Shown: piece by piece, positions 1-10,869 of the stretch
How the letters are laid out: each line of letters begins with the position of its first letter
Position numbering within the stretch: position 1 is the first letter of the stretch
From: Ovis canadensis
Taxonomy: Eukaryota; Chordata; Mammalia; Artiodactyla; Bovidae
DNA length: 64,000 nucleotides
Direction: 5' to 3'
NCBI RefSeq assembly: GCF_042477335.2
Contig: NC_091263.1
Span: 15,411,501 to 15,475,500, forward strand
Program-made: the position numbers and the translations under genes
Notes under the pieces: model-generated
Database searches by the model: none
Told to the model about the DNA's origin: nothing
Seen by the model: the letters and a program-made list of their open reading frames with translations, nothing else

Positions 1-474
1 TGTTAAAGAGATTGTCTTTACTCCATTGTATATTCTTGCCTCCTTTGTCAAAGATAAGGTGTCCATAAAGAAACTAAAGACCTATATATAGAAAACTATA
101 AAACACTGATGAAATAAATCAAAGAGGACACTAATAGATGGAGAAATATACCATGTTCATGGATCGGAAGAATCAATATAGTGAAAATGAGTATACTACC
201 CGAAGCAATTTACAAATTCAATGCAATCCCTATCAAGCTACCAGCCACATTTTTCACAGAACTAGAACAAATAATTTCAAGATTTGTATGGAAATACAAA
301 AAACCTCAAATAGCCAAAGCAATCTTGAGAAAGAAGAATGGAACTGGAGGAATCAACTTGCCTGACTTCAGGCTCTACTACAAAGCCACAGTCATCAAGA
401 CAGTATGGTACTGGCACAAAGACAGACATATAGATCAATGGAACAAAATAGAAAGCCCAGAGATAAATCAATAG
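1..474 (+). repeat. L1 LINE ORF2 fragment, cut by the window edge
   Basis: The sequence matches the C-terminal part of L1 ORF2 (GTGAAAATGAGTATACTACC, then TTCAATGCAATCCCTATCAA) and is similar to the L1 at 37183. Frameshifts are present. It ends abruptly at 474 against a BovB fragment. Confidence 0.9.
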
Positions 475-665
475 TCTTTTCTAACACATCAATTCTTCAG
501 TGCTCAGCCTTCTTTATGGTCCAACTCTCTTTTCCATACGTGACTACTGGGAAAGCTATAGGTTTGACTATACGGATCTTTGTTGACAAAGTGATGTTTC
601 TCCTTTTTCGTATGGTTTCCGTGTTTGTCACAGCTTTTCTTCCAAGGAGCAGATGTCTTTTAATT
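475..665 (-). repeat. BovB fragment
   Basis: CATCAATTCTTCAGTGCTCAGCC, CATACGTGACTACTGGGAAAGC and CTTCCAAGGAGCAGATGTCTTTTAA are antisense to the BovB C-terminal coding region. About 190 bp, both ends missing. Confidence 0.85.
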
Positions 666-3600
666 GCATTCTATATTGTTTAGTAATGAGAACTCCAAAA
701 TGCATGAGGCCATGGGAAATGTGTATTACTGTTTCCTGTTCCGTGGTAAATGGTCTTCATAACTAATATGCTGTATTCTGTTAGATGGAATAGTTTGGGG
801 AGACTCAAGGGTGAGAGTGAAAGCTGAGCTGCAGTATGCAAGAGATGACAAAGTCATAGAAGAAAGTTTGTTCTTAGTGAATAAATACATTAAGGTGCTT
901 GAAAACATGGCTGTTGCACCTCCAAGCAACAAGTCAGAATTCCAGGTGGGAAGTGGGCCCTGCTGGGTGTGGCCTGAAGCACGGACAACTCCTGGACTCC
1001 AGCTTCTCTCCACACCATAGTGGATGAAAGGAAAGGAGGTAGAAATAACCCAGAGGGTGCCCAAATCTGGCACAACTTGTCAAGAGAATGGGAAGGTCAT
1101 CATGGGAAGAGAAAGAAGGGAGAGTAGCTGTTCTGGACCTTTCTCTAGAATCACAGACACGGAGAAGCACATGCAGAGAGAGTGGAGGGAGAGGGGCTGT
1201 CTCCTCTGTCACAGGAATGGGTGTGAAGGAGGCTGATGAGCAAGTGAGTGGGAGCTGCGAGGACTGTGTTAGCCCCTCTTCCCTGGGCTCCCCTTCCAGC
1301 CGTGTTGGCTCAATGGAGGTCAACTTTGACAGGACCTAGTCACATCCAGCAGGGGCGGAGTGTACTATGAAAGCCTCATCCCCACCCCGAGGATGGAGGC
1401 TAGACTTGGTTGTCCTGCTCTGAGCCTTGCTCTCAGAATTCCTGGGCTACACCCGGAGACGATCCTGGTCACTGCCTGACTCCTAAGTCCCAGCTTCCAT
1501 CTCTGACGCTGGCTGCGTCTCCCTGGGCCAGGTGACCAGCTCTGCCTCGGCTTCTTGGCTACTTTCTGGCTTCCTCCTGAGGCTGCTGCCTAGCCCTGCA
1601 CTTCGACCTACTTAGCTGAGCCCACACACCCTGATCCAGGTTTCCAGTCCTTCTCTGTGGGTTGGACTCTGCTCTTCACGTCACTGTTAGCTTTCCCGGG
1701 TCTGCTCCACACTGAAAAGAGCATGTGGGTAACTGTAGGCTTCTAACATCCCAGCCACTGGACCCTCCCCACATCGAGCCTCCATTGCTGCTCTGCCTGT
1801 GGAATTGTGATGAAATCCCTGGTTACCACTCGGTTGAATTCATACCTTTACCATAGTTCTGTTTTCCCCCAATTTCTCCTGTGGGCAGTGGCTATTCTCT
1901 CTCTTTCTGCTGTAGTAGTCGCAGTTGTTTAGGTGGCAGAGATTCTTTGATTCTGAGAGGGTGAGTGACTACTCCAGCTCAAACGGATGGAACATGATGG
2001 CCCTGGAAGGGTCAGGGTATCTTGCTGCCCTTGATCAGTATTCTGACAGATGATAGATAATCAAACTTCTAGAGTTTCTGACCCAAAGGTGCTTATTTTT
2101 GCATTCCTCTTGACCTGTTTCTCCTGTCTCCATCTTCTTGCTGTCATCTGGAAGTACAGCAGCCATCCTGCAAACTAGGATGATAATAAAAGCCAGCATC
2201 ATGAGAATTGTTGTTGCTGTTGGAAGGAAGACTGGTGCTTCTTTCTGTTTGAGGCCTGGAAGTTTTGGAATTGTTTTGTGACAAAGGGGAAGGTGTCTCC
2301 TGCTGAAAATTTGCAGTGGTCGAAAGCCTGGCCAGCTCCAGGAAGGGGGACCCTGATGGAGTTGGCATGCACTTGAGGTGTAGAGTATGTTTCTCTGACC
2401 CAACAAGGAGGGGAGATATGGTCGTATGGATTGGTTTTCTAGTCTGGAGGTGGCTCAGTACCACCCTGGCAGCCAACAGCAGCCACAAGTTCTTGGAAAG
2501 GTGGTCCTGGCTGTGACAGAATCTGCCAAGTTTCTTCAGACCCCTCATTCCCACCCCATCCTGCTGAGTTATGTGGGGATGTGTTCCTCTGCCAGGAAAA
2601 CATTTTTAAGGCATCACATGAACCTCCTACTAGTTAAGTCCCAGGGCTGTTCCTAGGTTTCCAGCCTCTGTGGGTGGTGTGGGAGGCATTTAATAACCAG
2701 GGCCATGAAGTCAGAACCAGGAAACCCAAAGCAGCAGGGCCACTTGGAATGTTTCCCTCAACTTTTCTCACCGAGGCTGGGACTTGGTTTGCTGGGAGGC
2801 TGTGGGTTTAATAGTGATGAGGGAGCGGACCTGCTGGGTGTGCCTTGGCCCAAGAAGTGCCAGCTGAGGAGCATGTGGCTAAGGAAACCATCTCACTGGG
2901 AGGATGTGTGGTCCAGCACCAGAGGGGGAGCTATGCTGTTGAAACTCATAAAGCTGAGAATAAAAATACCCTGGAGACAAACAGAAATATAGGAAAACAT
3001 TTTTATGACCTTAGGGAAAAGGAAGACCTTCTAAAATAAGATGCACAAGGCAAAAACCAGAAAGAAAAATCATTTGTTTGAACAATGTTAAAATTATGTT
3101 TACCAATGGTGATAGTTACAATATTTACTGTATGTGACTAGAAAATTGAAAATGAGAATCCAGGGTATGTAATGAACTCCCACACACCCACAGAGAGGAA
3201 ACAGGCATCCCAATAGAAAAAGATCACAAACAAAATTTGAATGTGTAATATAATAAGAAAAATAAATATATATTTAATGTTCATTTATCTTTATTTATAT
3301 GTTTTACTTAAGCATTTTGTAAATGTCCATATTCACTAGGAAATGCAAAACCAATACAAAGGAAAAAGCAAAAGGAAAACCAAAACAGCTATTTAACATT
3401 CCCTGAACTGACACAAATGTTAAAGTTTGATAATACTAAGAATTGACAACGATATTAAGAAATGAGCCTTTCATTCTTATGGCAGTTTGACAGTATGTAT
3501 TTAAAACACCCTGTGATTTGACAAAGCAGTTCCCCATTGCCATACCCCCAAGAGAGCCTTGCAGAGGTGTACAGGAGGGCGTATACAGTGTCCACTGCAA

Positions 3601-3700
3601 AATTGTTTATAATAGTGAATGACTGGAAACAAACTACCAAGGGGCTATGAACAAAGAGATAGTGGCTTAAAAAAAAAAAAGACAAAGTTATACTGTGGAG
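666..3700. other. Gene-free intergenic DNA
   Basis: No repeat family or gene is recognised with confidence. A minus-strand open frame at 2035-2406 has a hydrophobic segment but no family resemblance that I can name. A/T-rich patches lie at 3060-3120 and 3240-3330. Confidence 0.5.
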
Positions 3701-3712
3701 TGTGTGCGTGCA

Positions 3713-3835
3713 TTGGTGTGTGTGTTCAGCCGTGTCTGACTGTTTGTGGCCCCATGGAATGTATCCCACTCGGCTCCTCTGTTCATGGAATTTTCCAGGC
3801 AGGACTACTGAAGTGGGCTACCATATCCAGTACTA
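3713..3835 (-). repeat. Bov-tA-type SINE fragment
   Basis: TGTTCAGCCGTGTCTGACTGTTTGTGGCCCCATGG and TTTTCCAGGCAGGACTACTGAAGTGGG are antisense to the BovA half of Bov-tA. The tRNA half is absent. Confidence 0.8.
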
Positions 3836-5074
3836 TGCAGTATTTGGATAGAATAGGCTGGATTTCTCTGTTATAATAGAGAGAAGTCTCTTTTTATAAT
3901 TTTGTAGCTTGCTCTTTTCCCTCAGGGAAATGTTTTGGAGACTTCTCTCTCCTCACACACACACACACAAAATGATTACCATGATAATATCTTAGTTTTT
4001 TTATAAAGAGGGATGAATTGATATTACATAGGTGTAGTATCAAAGACTATCTCCAAGGATCGCCAGGTTTATGGAAGAACAAGAGTGTGGTGACAGAGGG
4101 GTCACAGTGATGTGGAGCTGAGGGTGGTGGTGGGGATGGATGCTGTGTTCTGATACAGGTCCTAGAAGAGAAATAAGATACAGGACAGCTCATGGCCAGA
4201 GATTTCAGCTGGAGTGTTGCTGGTCATCTCATTCTGCTAACTATGCCTTTGGTCACTGAGAAATTAATTTTATAGAACAAGGAGAAAGTCACTGTGGGAC
4301 TATTTTTGGATCTAAGTGAAGGACTGGTTACTAAGTATAGAAGAAGGCAGGGATCATGTTAGTTTGGTTCAGCAAATCTTTGTTGAGCTCTTACTAAGTG
4401 CCCGTTACTGCTCTAGGCACCAGAGAACAATAGTATGACACAATATGTGACTCCAGGGAATTTTGTCTAGTGTGGGAAATACTCCACACAACAGAATTCT
4501 CAGTGTGAGGCAGGGGTCAGACATGGCTTCCTGGAGGAGGTGGCACAGGGCTGGGGGTTGTCAGTGACAGCTGGATCTGCTGGGGAAGGTGTGAGGTGCA
4601 GCATCGCTGGACCAGACAGTGATGGGCTAGTTACGGGCTAGGAGGGTGGACGGGCTGGGCTGGGTCACAAGAATGAATGTCACACTGAGGAATTTGGATG
4701 AACAGAGTCAAGATGGTGAGGTATGTGGTCGGATCTGGGTGCTAGATAGATCTGCTTGGCACTGGTGGTTGGTGGGTATATTGGAGAAACCTGTCTTTGG
4801 CATTAGGGAGATGAGCTGGTGGTTGGTTTTGCCGGTGAAAGCACAGAGTCCTAGCCAGCTCTGCTGTGATGGTAACAGAGAACATGTCTGGGCAGAGTTA
4901 GTACCAGGTCTAGGAAGGAGGGCACAGCTGCTTAAAGGAAAACTTGGTGAGGAAGTGTTGGAGGTCCTAGGAATAAGTAAATATACTCGAGAGAAAGGAG
5001 TCACCTGGAGAACCCAGTGTGGTTGTTCTGGGAACTCCTTGGTGCCTTCAGAATTAGAAACTTTAAAATCATCT
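3836..5074. other. Intergenic DNA with an L2 fragment
   Basis: An L2-like 3' end lies at 4363-4475 (CAGCAAATCTTTGTTGAGCTCTTACTAAGTGCC). The 172-residue open frame at 4646-5164 runs into a SINE and is not a gene. Nothing else is recognised. Confidence 0.5.
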
Positions 5075-5087
5075 ATGTTGTCTCAGG

Positions 5088-5348
5088 CAGCCCACTCCAG
5101 TACTCTTGCCTGGAAAATCCCATGGATGGAGGAGTCTGATGGGCTGCAGTCCATGGGGTCGTGAAGAGTCAGACATGACTGAGTGACTTCACTTTCACTT
5201 TTCACTTTCATGCATTGGAGAAGGAAATGGCAACCCACTCCAGTGTTCTTGCCTGGAGAATCCCAGGGACAGGGGAGCCTGGTGGGCTGCCATCTATGGG
5301 GTCACACAGAGTCGGACATGACTGAATCGACTTAGCAGCAGCAGCAGC
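5088..5348 (+). repeat. BOV-A2 dimeric SINE
   Basis: Two BovA monomers (each with CCCACTCCAGT...CTTGCCTGGA, GGGCTGC, AGTCGGACATGACTGA-type ends) are joined by CACTTTCACTTTTCACTTTC, with a terminal (AGC)n. It is flanked by a 13-bp duplication, ATGTTGTCTCAGG (5075-5087) and ATGTCGTCTCAGG (5349-5361). Confidence 0.95.
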
Positions 5349-5597
5349 ATGTCGTCTCAGGAAAAGGGGGGATGTAAGAAACGAGCTGAGGCTCTGGTAG
5401 AGAGCAGGGCCTTGTCAGTTTTTCTACCATCACATCCCCAGTTCTTGGCCCTTGGTGGGTCTCAGGGATGTTTGTCAAGAAAATGAATGAATGAATGAAG
5501 TCTTCCTGGTGGTAAGATCTGAACAGTTTTGACCCTGCTAATGTAGGATTTATTTAAGAGGCACTTCTCATTTCTTTAAGAAGATCCTTTTATTTTT

Positions 5598-5950
5598 TAA
5601 CTCTATTTTTCTAAATTTTTGGTCACACTGCACAGCATACAGGATCTTAGTTCCCAACCAGGGATGGAAGCTGTGCACACTGCAGGGGAAGCATAGAGTC
5701 TTAACCCCTGGAAAGGGAAAAGTGAGTTAGTTATAGTCGTGTCTGCCTCTTTGAGATCCCATGGACTGTTGCCCACTAGGCTCCTCTGTCCATGGAATTC
5801 TCCAGGCAAGAGTACTGGAGTGGGTTGCCATTTCTTTCTCCAGGGGATCTTCCTGACCCAGGGATCAAACCCAGGTCTCCTGCTTTGCAGGTGGATTCTT
5901 TACCCACTGAGCTGCCAGGGAAGCCCTAACCCTTGGACCACCAGGGAATT
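5598..5950 (-). repeat. CHR-type tRNA-Glu SINE, split by a Bov-tA
   Basis: TTTTGGTCACACTGCACAGC, GGATCTTAGTTCCCAACCAGGG and TAACCCCTGGA, then resuming at CTTGGACCACCAGGGAATTCT, form an antisense CHR SINE. The Bov-tA at 5713-5926 interrupts it. Confidence 0.8.
5713..5926 (-). repeat. Bov-tA SINE nested in CHR SINE
   Basis: A complete antisense Bov-tA ending in CACTGAGCTGCCAGGGAAGCCC. It is flanked by TAACCCCTGGA (5702-5712) and TAACCCTTGGA (5927-5937), a target-site duplication of the host CHR sequence. Confidence 0.93.
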
Positions 5951-6166
5951 CTCCTCTATTTTGTTCAAAGGTTGCTCTGCTCCTGTATCTCCCTTGTTAC
6001 AGTCTGTACAAAAGTGGATTAAAGACTATATCATCTTAGCTTCCATGTTGGCTGTTTTATCAGGTTGTGTGGTTTCAGCTTGGCTGTAACCCTTTTTGTT
6101 GTCAGAATGTCCTCTGGCAGTGGAGGGGGAAGCGTCCCCCTTTGTGACTGCTGGGCAGCTCTCATA

Positions 6167-6204
<38 letters not shown>

Positions 6205-6880
6205 TACTTTACTTGCTGCAGAGCACCAGCCTTCTTCACAGTGCCTGGCACTTCTCCTGGCACAGAGTGAGTCTGTAAATGCTTGCTGCAGTAAGCCAGT
6301 GTCCGTCATTACTGATATACACTCTATTGGCCTGTCATTCTCTGGGGGCCCAGGAGGACTCTATCCCATGGTTGCCTGCTTTGACTTTGTGTCTGCAGCC
6401 CAGGCAATGTGCAGCTGAAGCCCAGGGAATACCCCAGCTCTGTGGGATCTGTTCCCGTAAAGATTGACATGATTTTTCCTATGTCCAAAATGGTAGTATA
6501 ACACTGCATTTTAAATGCTTTCTCATCTGTGAAATGGGAAAGTCATTTTTCTCTCATAGTGTAGATATGCAGTATAGCAGTGTCTGATCTATCTTAACAA
6601 TCAGTATTTGCCATCAATTATTATTGTTTCCTTAGTTAATTCTTTCATTGTTTTAAATATTAATTAGCACTTCATTATTCAGTGTATCCCTTCTGTTAGT
6701 GTAATGGCTGCAGCTTGAAATCCTTCTTTACTCTTAGAGGTCAGCTGGCCTTTTGATACCTAGAGAGAATTAAGCCCTATAGGAAGTAATCTAAGTGATT
6801 ATTGTCTTGACTCTCCCAAGCATGGTACGTAACTAGCACAATGCTAGGCAGGCAGGGAAAGGTTATTAGGTACATGCAGC
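5951..6880. other. Intergenic DNA with a (TG)n
   Basis: A (GT)n tract of about 34 bp lies at 6170-6203. A MIR-like tail (GTGCCTGGCACTTCTCCTGGCACAGAGTGAGT) lies at 6240-6290. No gene is seen. Confidence 0.6.
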
Positions 6881-7274
6881 TGTCCAGTTGCTAAGTAGTG
6901 TCTGACTCTTTGCGACCCCTTGGACTACAGGTACCAGGTTTCCCTGTCCCTCACTATCTCCCAGAGTTTGCTCTAACTCATGACCATTGAGTCGATGATG
7001 CCATCCAACCAGCTCATCCTCTGTCCCCCCTTCTCCTCCTGCCCTCCACCTTTCCCGGCATCAGAGTCTTCTCCAATGAGTAGGCTCTTTGCATCAGGTG
7101 GCCAGAGTATCAGAGCTTCAGCTTTAGCATAAGTCCTTCCAATGAATATTTAGGGTTGATTGGTTTGATCTTCTTGCAGGCAGGGGACTCTCAAGTACCC
7201 TTTTCAGCACTTCAATTCAAAAGCATCAATTCTTCAGCATTTGGTCTTCTTTATGGCCCAACATTCACATCCAT

Positions 7275-7701
7275 CTGGCTCAATCTCTTGTGGGGTCACT
7301 GCTCCTTTCCCCTGGATCCTGGAGCATACAAGGTTTTGCTTATGCCTTCCTAGAATCTCTCGCAGGTATGGGGTTTGGTTTTAACGTAATTGAGGTCCTC
7401 CTACCATCTTGTTGCATCCTCTTCTTTTTCCTTGGACCTGGGATATCTTTTTTTAGTGGGTTCCAACATCCTCTATTTGAGAAGGAAATGGCAACCCACT
7501 CTAGTGTTCTTGCTGCGAGAATCCCAGGGACGGGGGAGCCTAGTGGGCTGCCATCTATGGTGTCGCACAGAGTCGGACACGACTGAAGTGACTTAGCAAC
7601 ATCCTCTTGTTGACTATTGTTCAGCAGCTAGTTGAGGTTTTGGTGTTCTCAGAGAAGATGAGCACAGGTCATCCTACTCTGCCGTCTTGACTTGACTGCT
7701 C
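7275..7701 (-). mobile_element. BovB 5'-end-like insert carrying a BOV-A
   Basis: The part outside the SINE (GGGGTCACTGCTCCTTTCCC, CTCTTCTTTTTCCTTGGACC, GGTGTTCTCAGAGAAGATGAGC) resembles the 5' region of BovB, including the stretch near 45060 here. It was inserted into an existing BovB copy. The family assignment is less sure than the boundaries. Confidence 0.6.
7475..7596 (+). repeat. BOV-A monomer SINE
   Basis: ATTTGAGAAGGAAATGGCAACCC through AGTCGGACACGACTGAAGTGACTTAG. The 11-bp target-site duplication CAACATCCTCT is perfect (7464-7474 and 7597-7607). Confidence 0.95.
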
Positions 7702-8330
7702 TCACATCCATACGTGATTACTGGAAACACCATAGCTTTGACTACACGGATATTTGTTGGCAAAGTAATGTCTCTGCTTTATAATATGCTGTCTACATTT
7801 GTCATCGCATTTCTTCCAAGGAGCAAGTGTCTTTTAATTTCATGGCTGCAGTTACAATCCACAGTAATTTTGGAGCCCAAGAAGAGAAAATCTGTCACTG
7901 TTTCCACTTTTTCCCTATTTGCTTTGAAGTGATGAGACTAAATGCCATGATCTTAGCTTTTTGAATGTTGAGTTTTTAAGCCAACTTTTTCACTCTCCTC
8001 TTTCGCTTTCATCAAGAGGCTCTTTAGTTTGTCTTTACTTTCTGCCATTAGAGTGGTATCATATGCTTATCTGAGGTGGTTGATATTTCTTTTGGCAATC
8101 TTGATTCCAGCTTGAGTTTCTTGCAGCCCAGCATTTCACATGATGTACTCTGCTATAAGCAGGGTGACAATATACTGCCTTGACATACTCCTTTCTCAAT
8201 TTTGAACCAGCCTGTTTTTCCATGTCCAGTTCTAACTGTTGCTTCTTGACCTGCATACAGGTCAGGAGACAGGTAAGGTGGTCCGGTATTCCCATCTCTT
8301 TAATCCACATACAGTGGATTCCCACATTAA

Positions 8331-8737
8331 GGCTGAATCCTCTTATGGAACTGGGTTGAGACTATCTTTGGGATGTGTTCCTTGAAGTGAATATATTAAG
8401 GAAATATATTAAGGAATATATTAAGGAAACTCTTCTTAACACCCTCCTGTCCCACCTCACTTTAAAAAACATATCCCAGATCTTTCTGCTGCTGGTTCCT
8501 GAAGCCACTAAACTTAAAAACATTGTTTCTTAAGCATTAAAAAGCATTAAATATTGAAGCTTTGACCTATAATAGCCAAGGCTTGAATATTTGGATTAGT
8601 ATCCCACTTAAAAAGAAAAAATAAAAACACAGAAATTCGAAGGCATACTTGTATATCAGTTAAACTAAAGGGTACCTCTCAGTAAAGTCTTCTATCCTCC
8701 TCTGGGCTCTTGTATTCTAAAATGAAGAAAGATTTTT
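8331..8737. other. Intergenic DNA, nothing recognised
   Basis: A short local repeat (AAGGAAATATATT / AAGGAATATATT / AAGGAAAC) lies at 8397-8429. The remainder is AT-rich with no element I can name. Confidence 0.5.
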
Positions 8738-9164
8738 GTTATAGACTGAATATTTTTATCCCCAGATCCATATGTTGAAACCCTGACCTCCAGTTATGGT
8801 AGTGTTTGAAGATGTGACCTCTGGGAGGTGATTAGGTGAGGTCATAAGACTGGGGCCCCATGATGGAATGCACTGAGACACATAGGAATCAAACTGACAA
8901 AAATTAAAGACAGAGATAAAATATTAAAAGCAACAAGGGAGAAATAGAAATAACACACAAGGGAAATCCCATAAGGTTATCAGCTGATTTCTCAACAGAA
9001 GCTCCACAGACCAGAAGGCAATGGCACAATATTTCCAGTGATGAAAGGGAAGAACCTACAACCAAAAATACTCTACCCAGTGAGACTCTGGATCAGATTT
9101 GATGAAGAAATTAAAAGCTTTACAGAGAAGCAAGAGTTAAGAGAATTCAGCACCACTAAACCAG

Positions 9165-10869
9165 CTGCGACCGGCTCACACAGTGCCGGCGGCTACGACT
9201 GGCGCACACAGCGCGACCGAGAGGAGCTACCCCATGTCTGAGGTCAGGGGCAGAAGCCGAGAGTGACAGGCTGCAACAGTGCAGGGACAGCCGAGAGGAG
9301 CTACCCCAGGTCCGAGGTCAGGGGCGGCAGATGGGAGGAGCTACCCCACGTCCTGGAATGTGAAGTCAAGTGGGCCTTAGAAAGCATCAGTAGGAACAAA
9401 GCTAGTGGAGGTGATGGAATTCCAGTTGAGCTATTTCAAATCCTGAAAGATGATGCTGTGAAAGTGCAGCACTCAATATGCCAGCAAATTTGGAAAGCTC
9501 AGCAGTGGCCACAGGACTGGAAAAGCTCAGTTTTCATTCCAATCCCAAAGAAAGGCAATGCCAAAGAATGCTCAAACTACCACGCAATTGCACTCATTTC
9601 ACATGCTAGTAAAGTAATGCTCAAAATTCTCCAAGCCAGACTTCAGCAATACGTGAACCGTGAACTCCCTGATGTTCAAGCTGGTTTTAGAAAAGGCAGA
9701 GGAACCAGAGATCAAATTGCCAACATCCACTGGATCATGGAAAAAGCACGAGAGTTCCAGAAAAACATCTATTTCTGCTTTATTGACTATGCCAAAGCCT
9801 TTGACTGTGTGGATCACAATAAACTGTGGAAAATTCTGAAAGAGATGGGAATACCAGACCACCTGACCTGCCTCTTGAGAAACCTAGAAGCAGGTCGGGA
9901 AGCAACAGTTAGAACTGGACATAGAACAACAGACTGGTTCCAAATAGGAAAAGGAGTACGTCAAGGCTGTATATTGTCACCCTGCTTATTTAACTTATAT
10001 GCAGAGTACATCACGAGAAACGCTGGGCTGGAAGAAGCACAAGCTGGAATCAAGATTGCTGAGAGAAATATCAATAACCTCAGATATGCAGATGACACCA
10101 CCTTTATGGCAGAAAGTGAAGAGGAGCTAAAAATCCTCTTGATGAAAGTGAAAGAGGAGAGTGAAAAAGTGGGCTTAAAGCTCACCATTCAGAAAACTAA
10201 GATCATGGCATCTGGTCCCATCACTTCATGGGAAATAGATGGGGAAACAGTGGGAACAGTGTCAGACTTTATTTTGGGGGGCTCCAAAATCACTGCAGAT
10301 GGTGACTGCAGCCATGAAATTAAAAGATGCTTACTCCTTGAAAGAAGAGTTATGACCAACCTAGTTAGCATATTCAAAAGCAGAGACATTACTTTGCCAA
10401 CAAAAGTCTGTCTAGTCAAGGCTATGGTTTTTCCTGTGGTCATGTATGGATGTGAGAGTTGGACTGTGAAGAAAGCTGAGCACCGAAGAATTGATGCTTT
10501 TGAACTGTGGTGCTGGAGAAGACTCTTGAGAGTTCCTTGGACTGCAAGGAGATCCAAACAGTCCGTTCTGAAGGAGATCAGCCCTGGGATTTCTTTGGAA
10601 GGAATGATGCTAAAGCTGAAACTGCAATACTTTGGCTACCTCATGCAAAGAGTTGATCCATTGGAAAAGACTCTGATGCTGGGAGGGATTGGGGGCAGGA
10701 GGAGAAGGGGACGACAGAGGATGAGATGGCTGGATGGCATCACTGACTCGATGGATGTGAGTCTGAGTGAACTCCGGGAGTTGGTGATGGACAGGGAGGC
10801 CTGGCGTGCTGCGATTCATGGGGTTGCAAAGAGTCGGTCACGACTGAGCGACTGAACTGAACTGAACTG
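9165..10869 (+). mobile_element. BovB (RTE) LINE, internally deleted, 530-codon open frame
   Basis: The open frame 9263-10855 encodes most of the BovB reverse transcriptase and the C-terminal region. RT motifs are [42 protein letters not shown] and the catalytic RYADDT, all intact. The 5' part (9165-9353) is GC-rich and made of GAGGAGCTACCCC repeats like the BovB 5' UTR, joined directly to mid-coding sequence. The AP-endonuclease domain is absent. The element ends in (ACTGA)n and is flanked by AAACCAG (9158-9164 and 10870-10876). It is the least decayed transposon in the window, but probably not autonomous. Confidence 0.95.
9221..9353 (+). repeat. Tandem 5' UTR units of BovB
   Basis: GAGGAGCTACCCCATGTCTG (9221-9240 and on), GAGGAGCTACCCCAGGTCCG (9295 and on) and GAGGAGCTACCCCACGTCC (9335-9353) are three copies of one unit. 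The spacers GAGGTCAGGGGC are partly conserved. Confidence 0.85.

Larger units (their letters stand above)
6880..8330 (-). mobile_element. BovB LINE fragment, split by a 427-bp insertion
   Basis: Antisense BovB from its 3' region (6880-7274) resumes at 7702 and continues to about 8330, near the RT motif region. The interruption is bounded by a perfect 10-bp duplication, TCACATCCAT (7265-7274 and 7702-7711). All frames are broken. Confidence 0.88.

Noticed and set aside
4646-5164. 172-codon plus-strand ORF
   Set aside because: Its 3' third is BOV-A2 SINE sequence and the rest has no family resemblance.
6096-6278. ORFs with Val-Cys runs
   Set aside because: Artefact of the (GT)n microsatellite at 6170-6203.
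9263-10855. 530-codon plus-strand ORF as a host gene
   Set aside because: It is the BovB reverse transcriptase and C-terminal region, with BovB ends and a flanking duplication.
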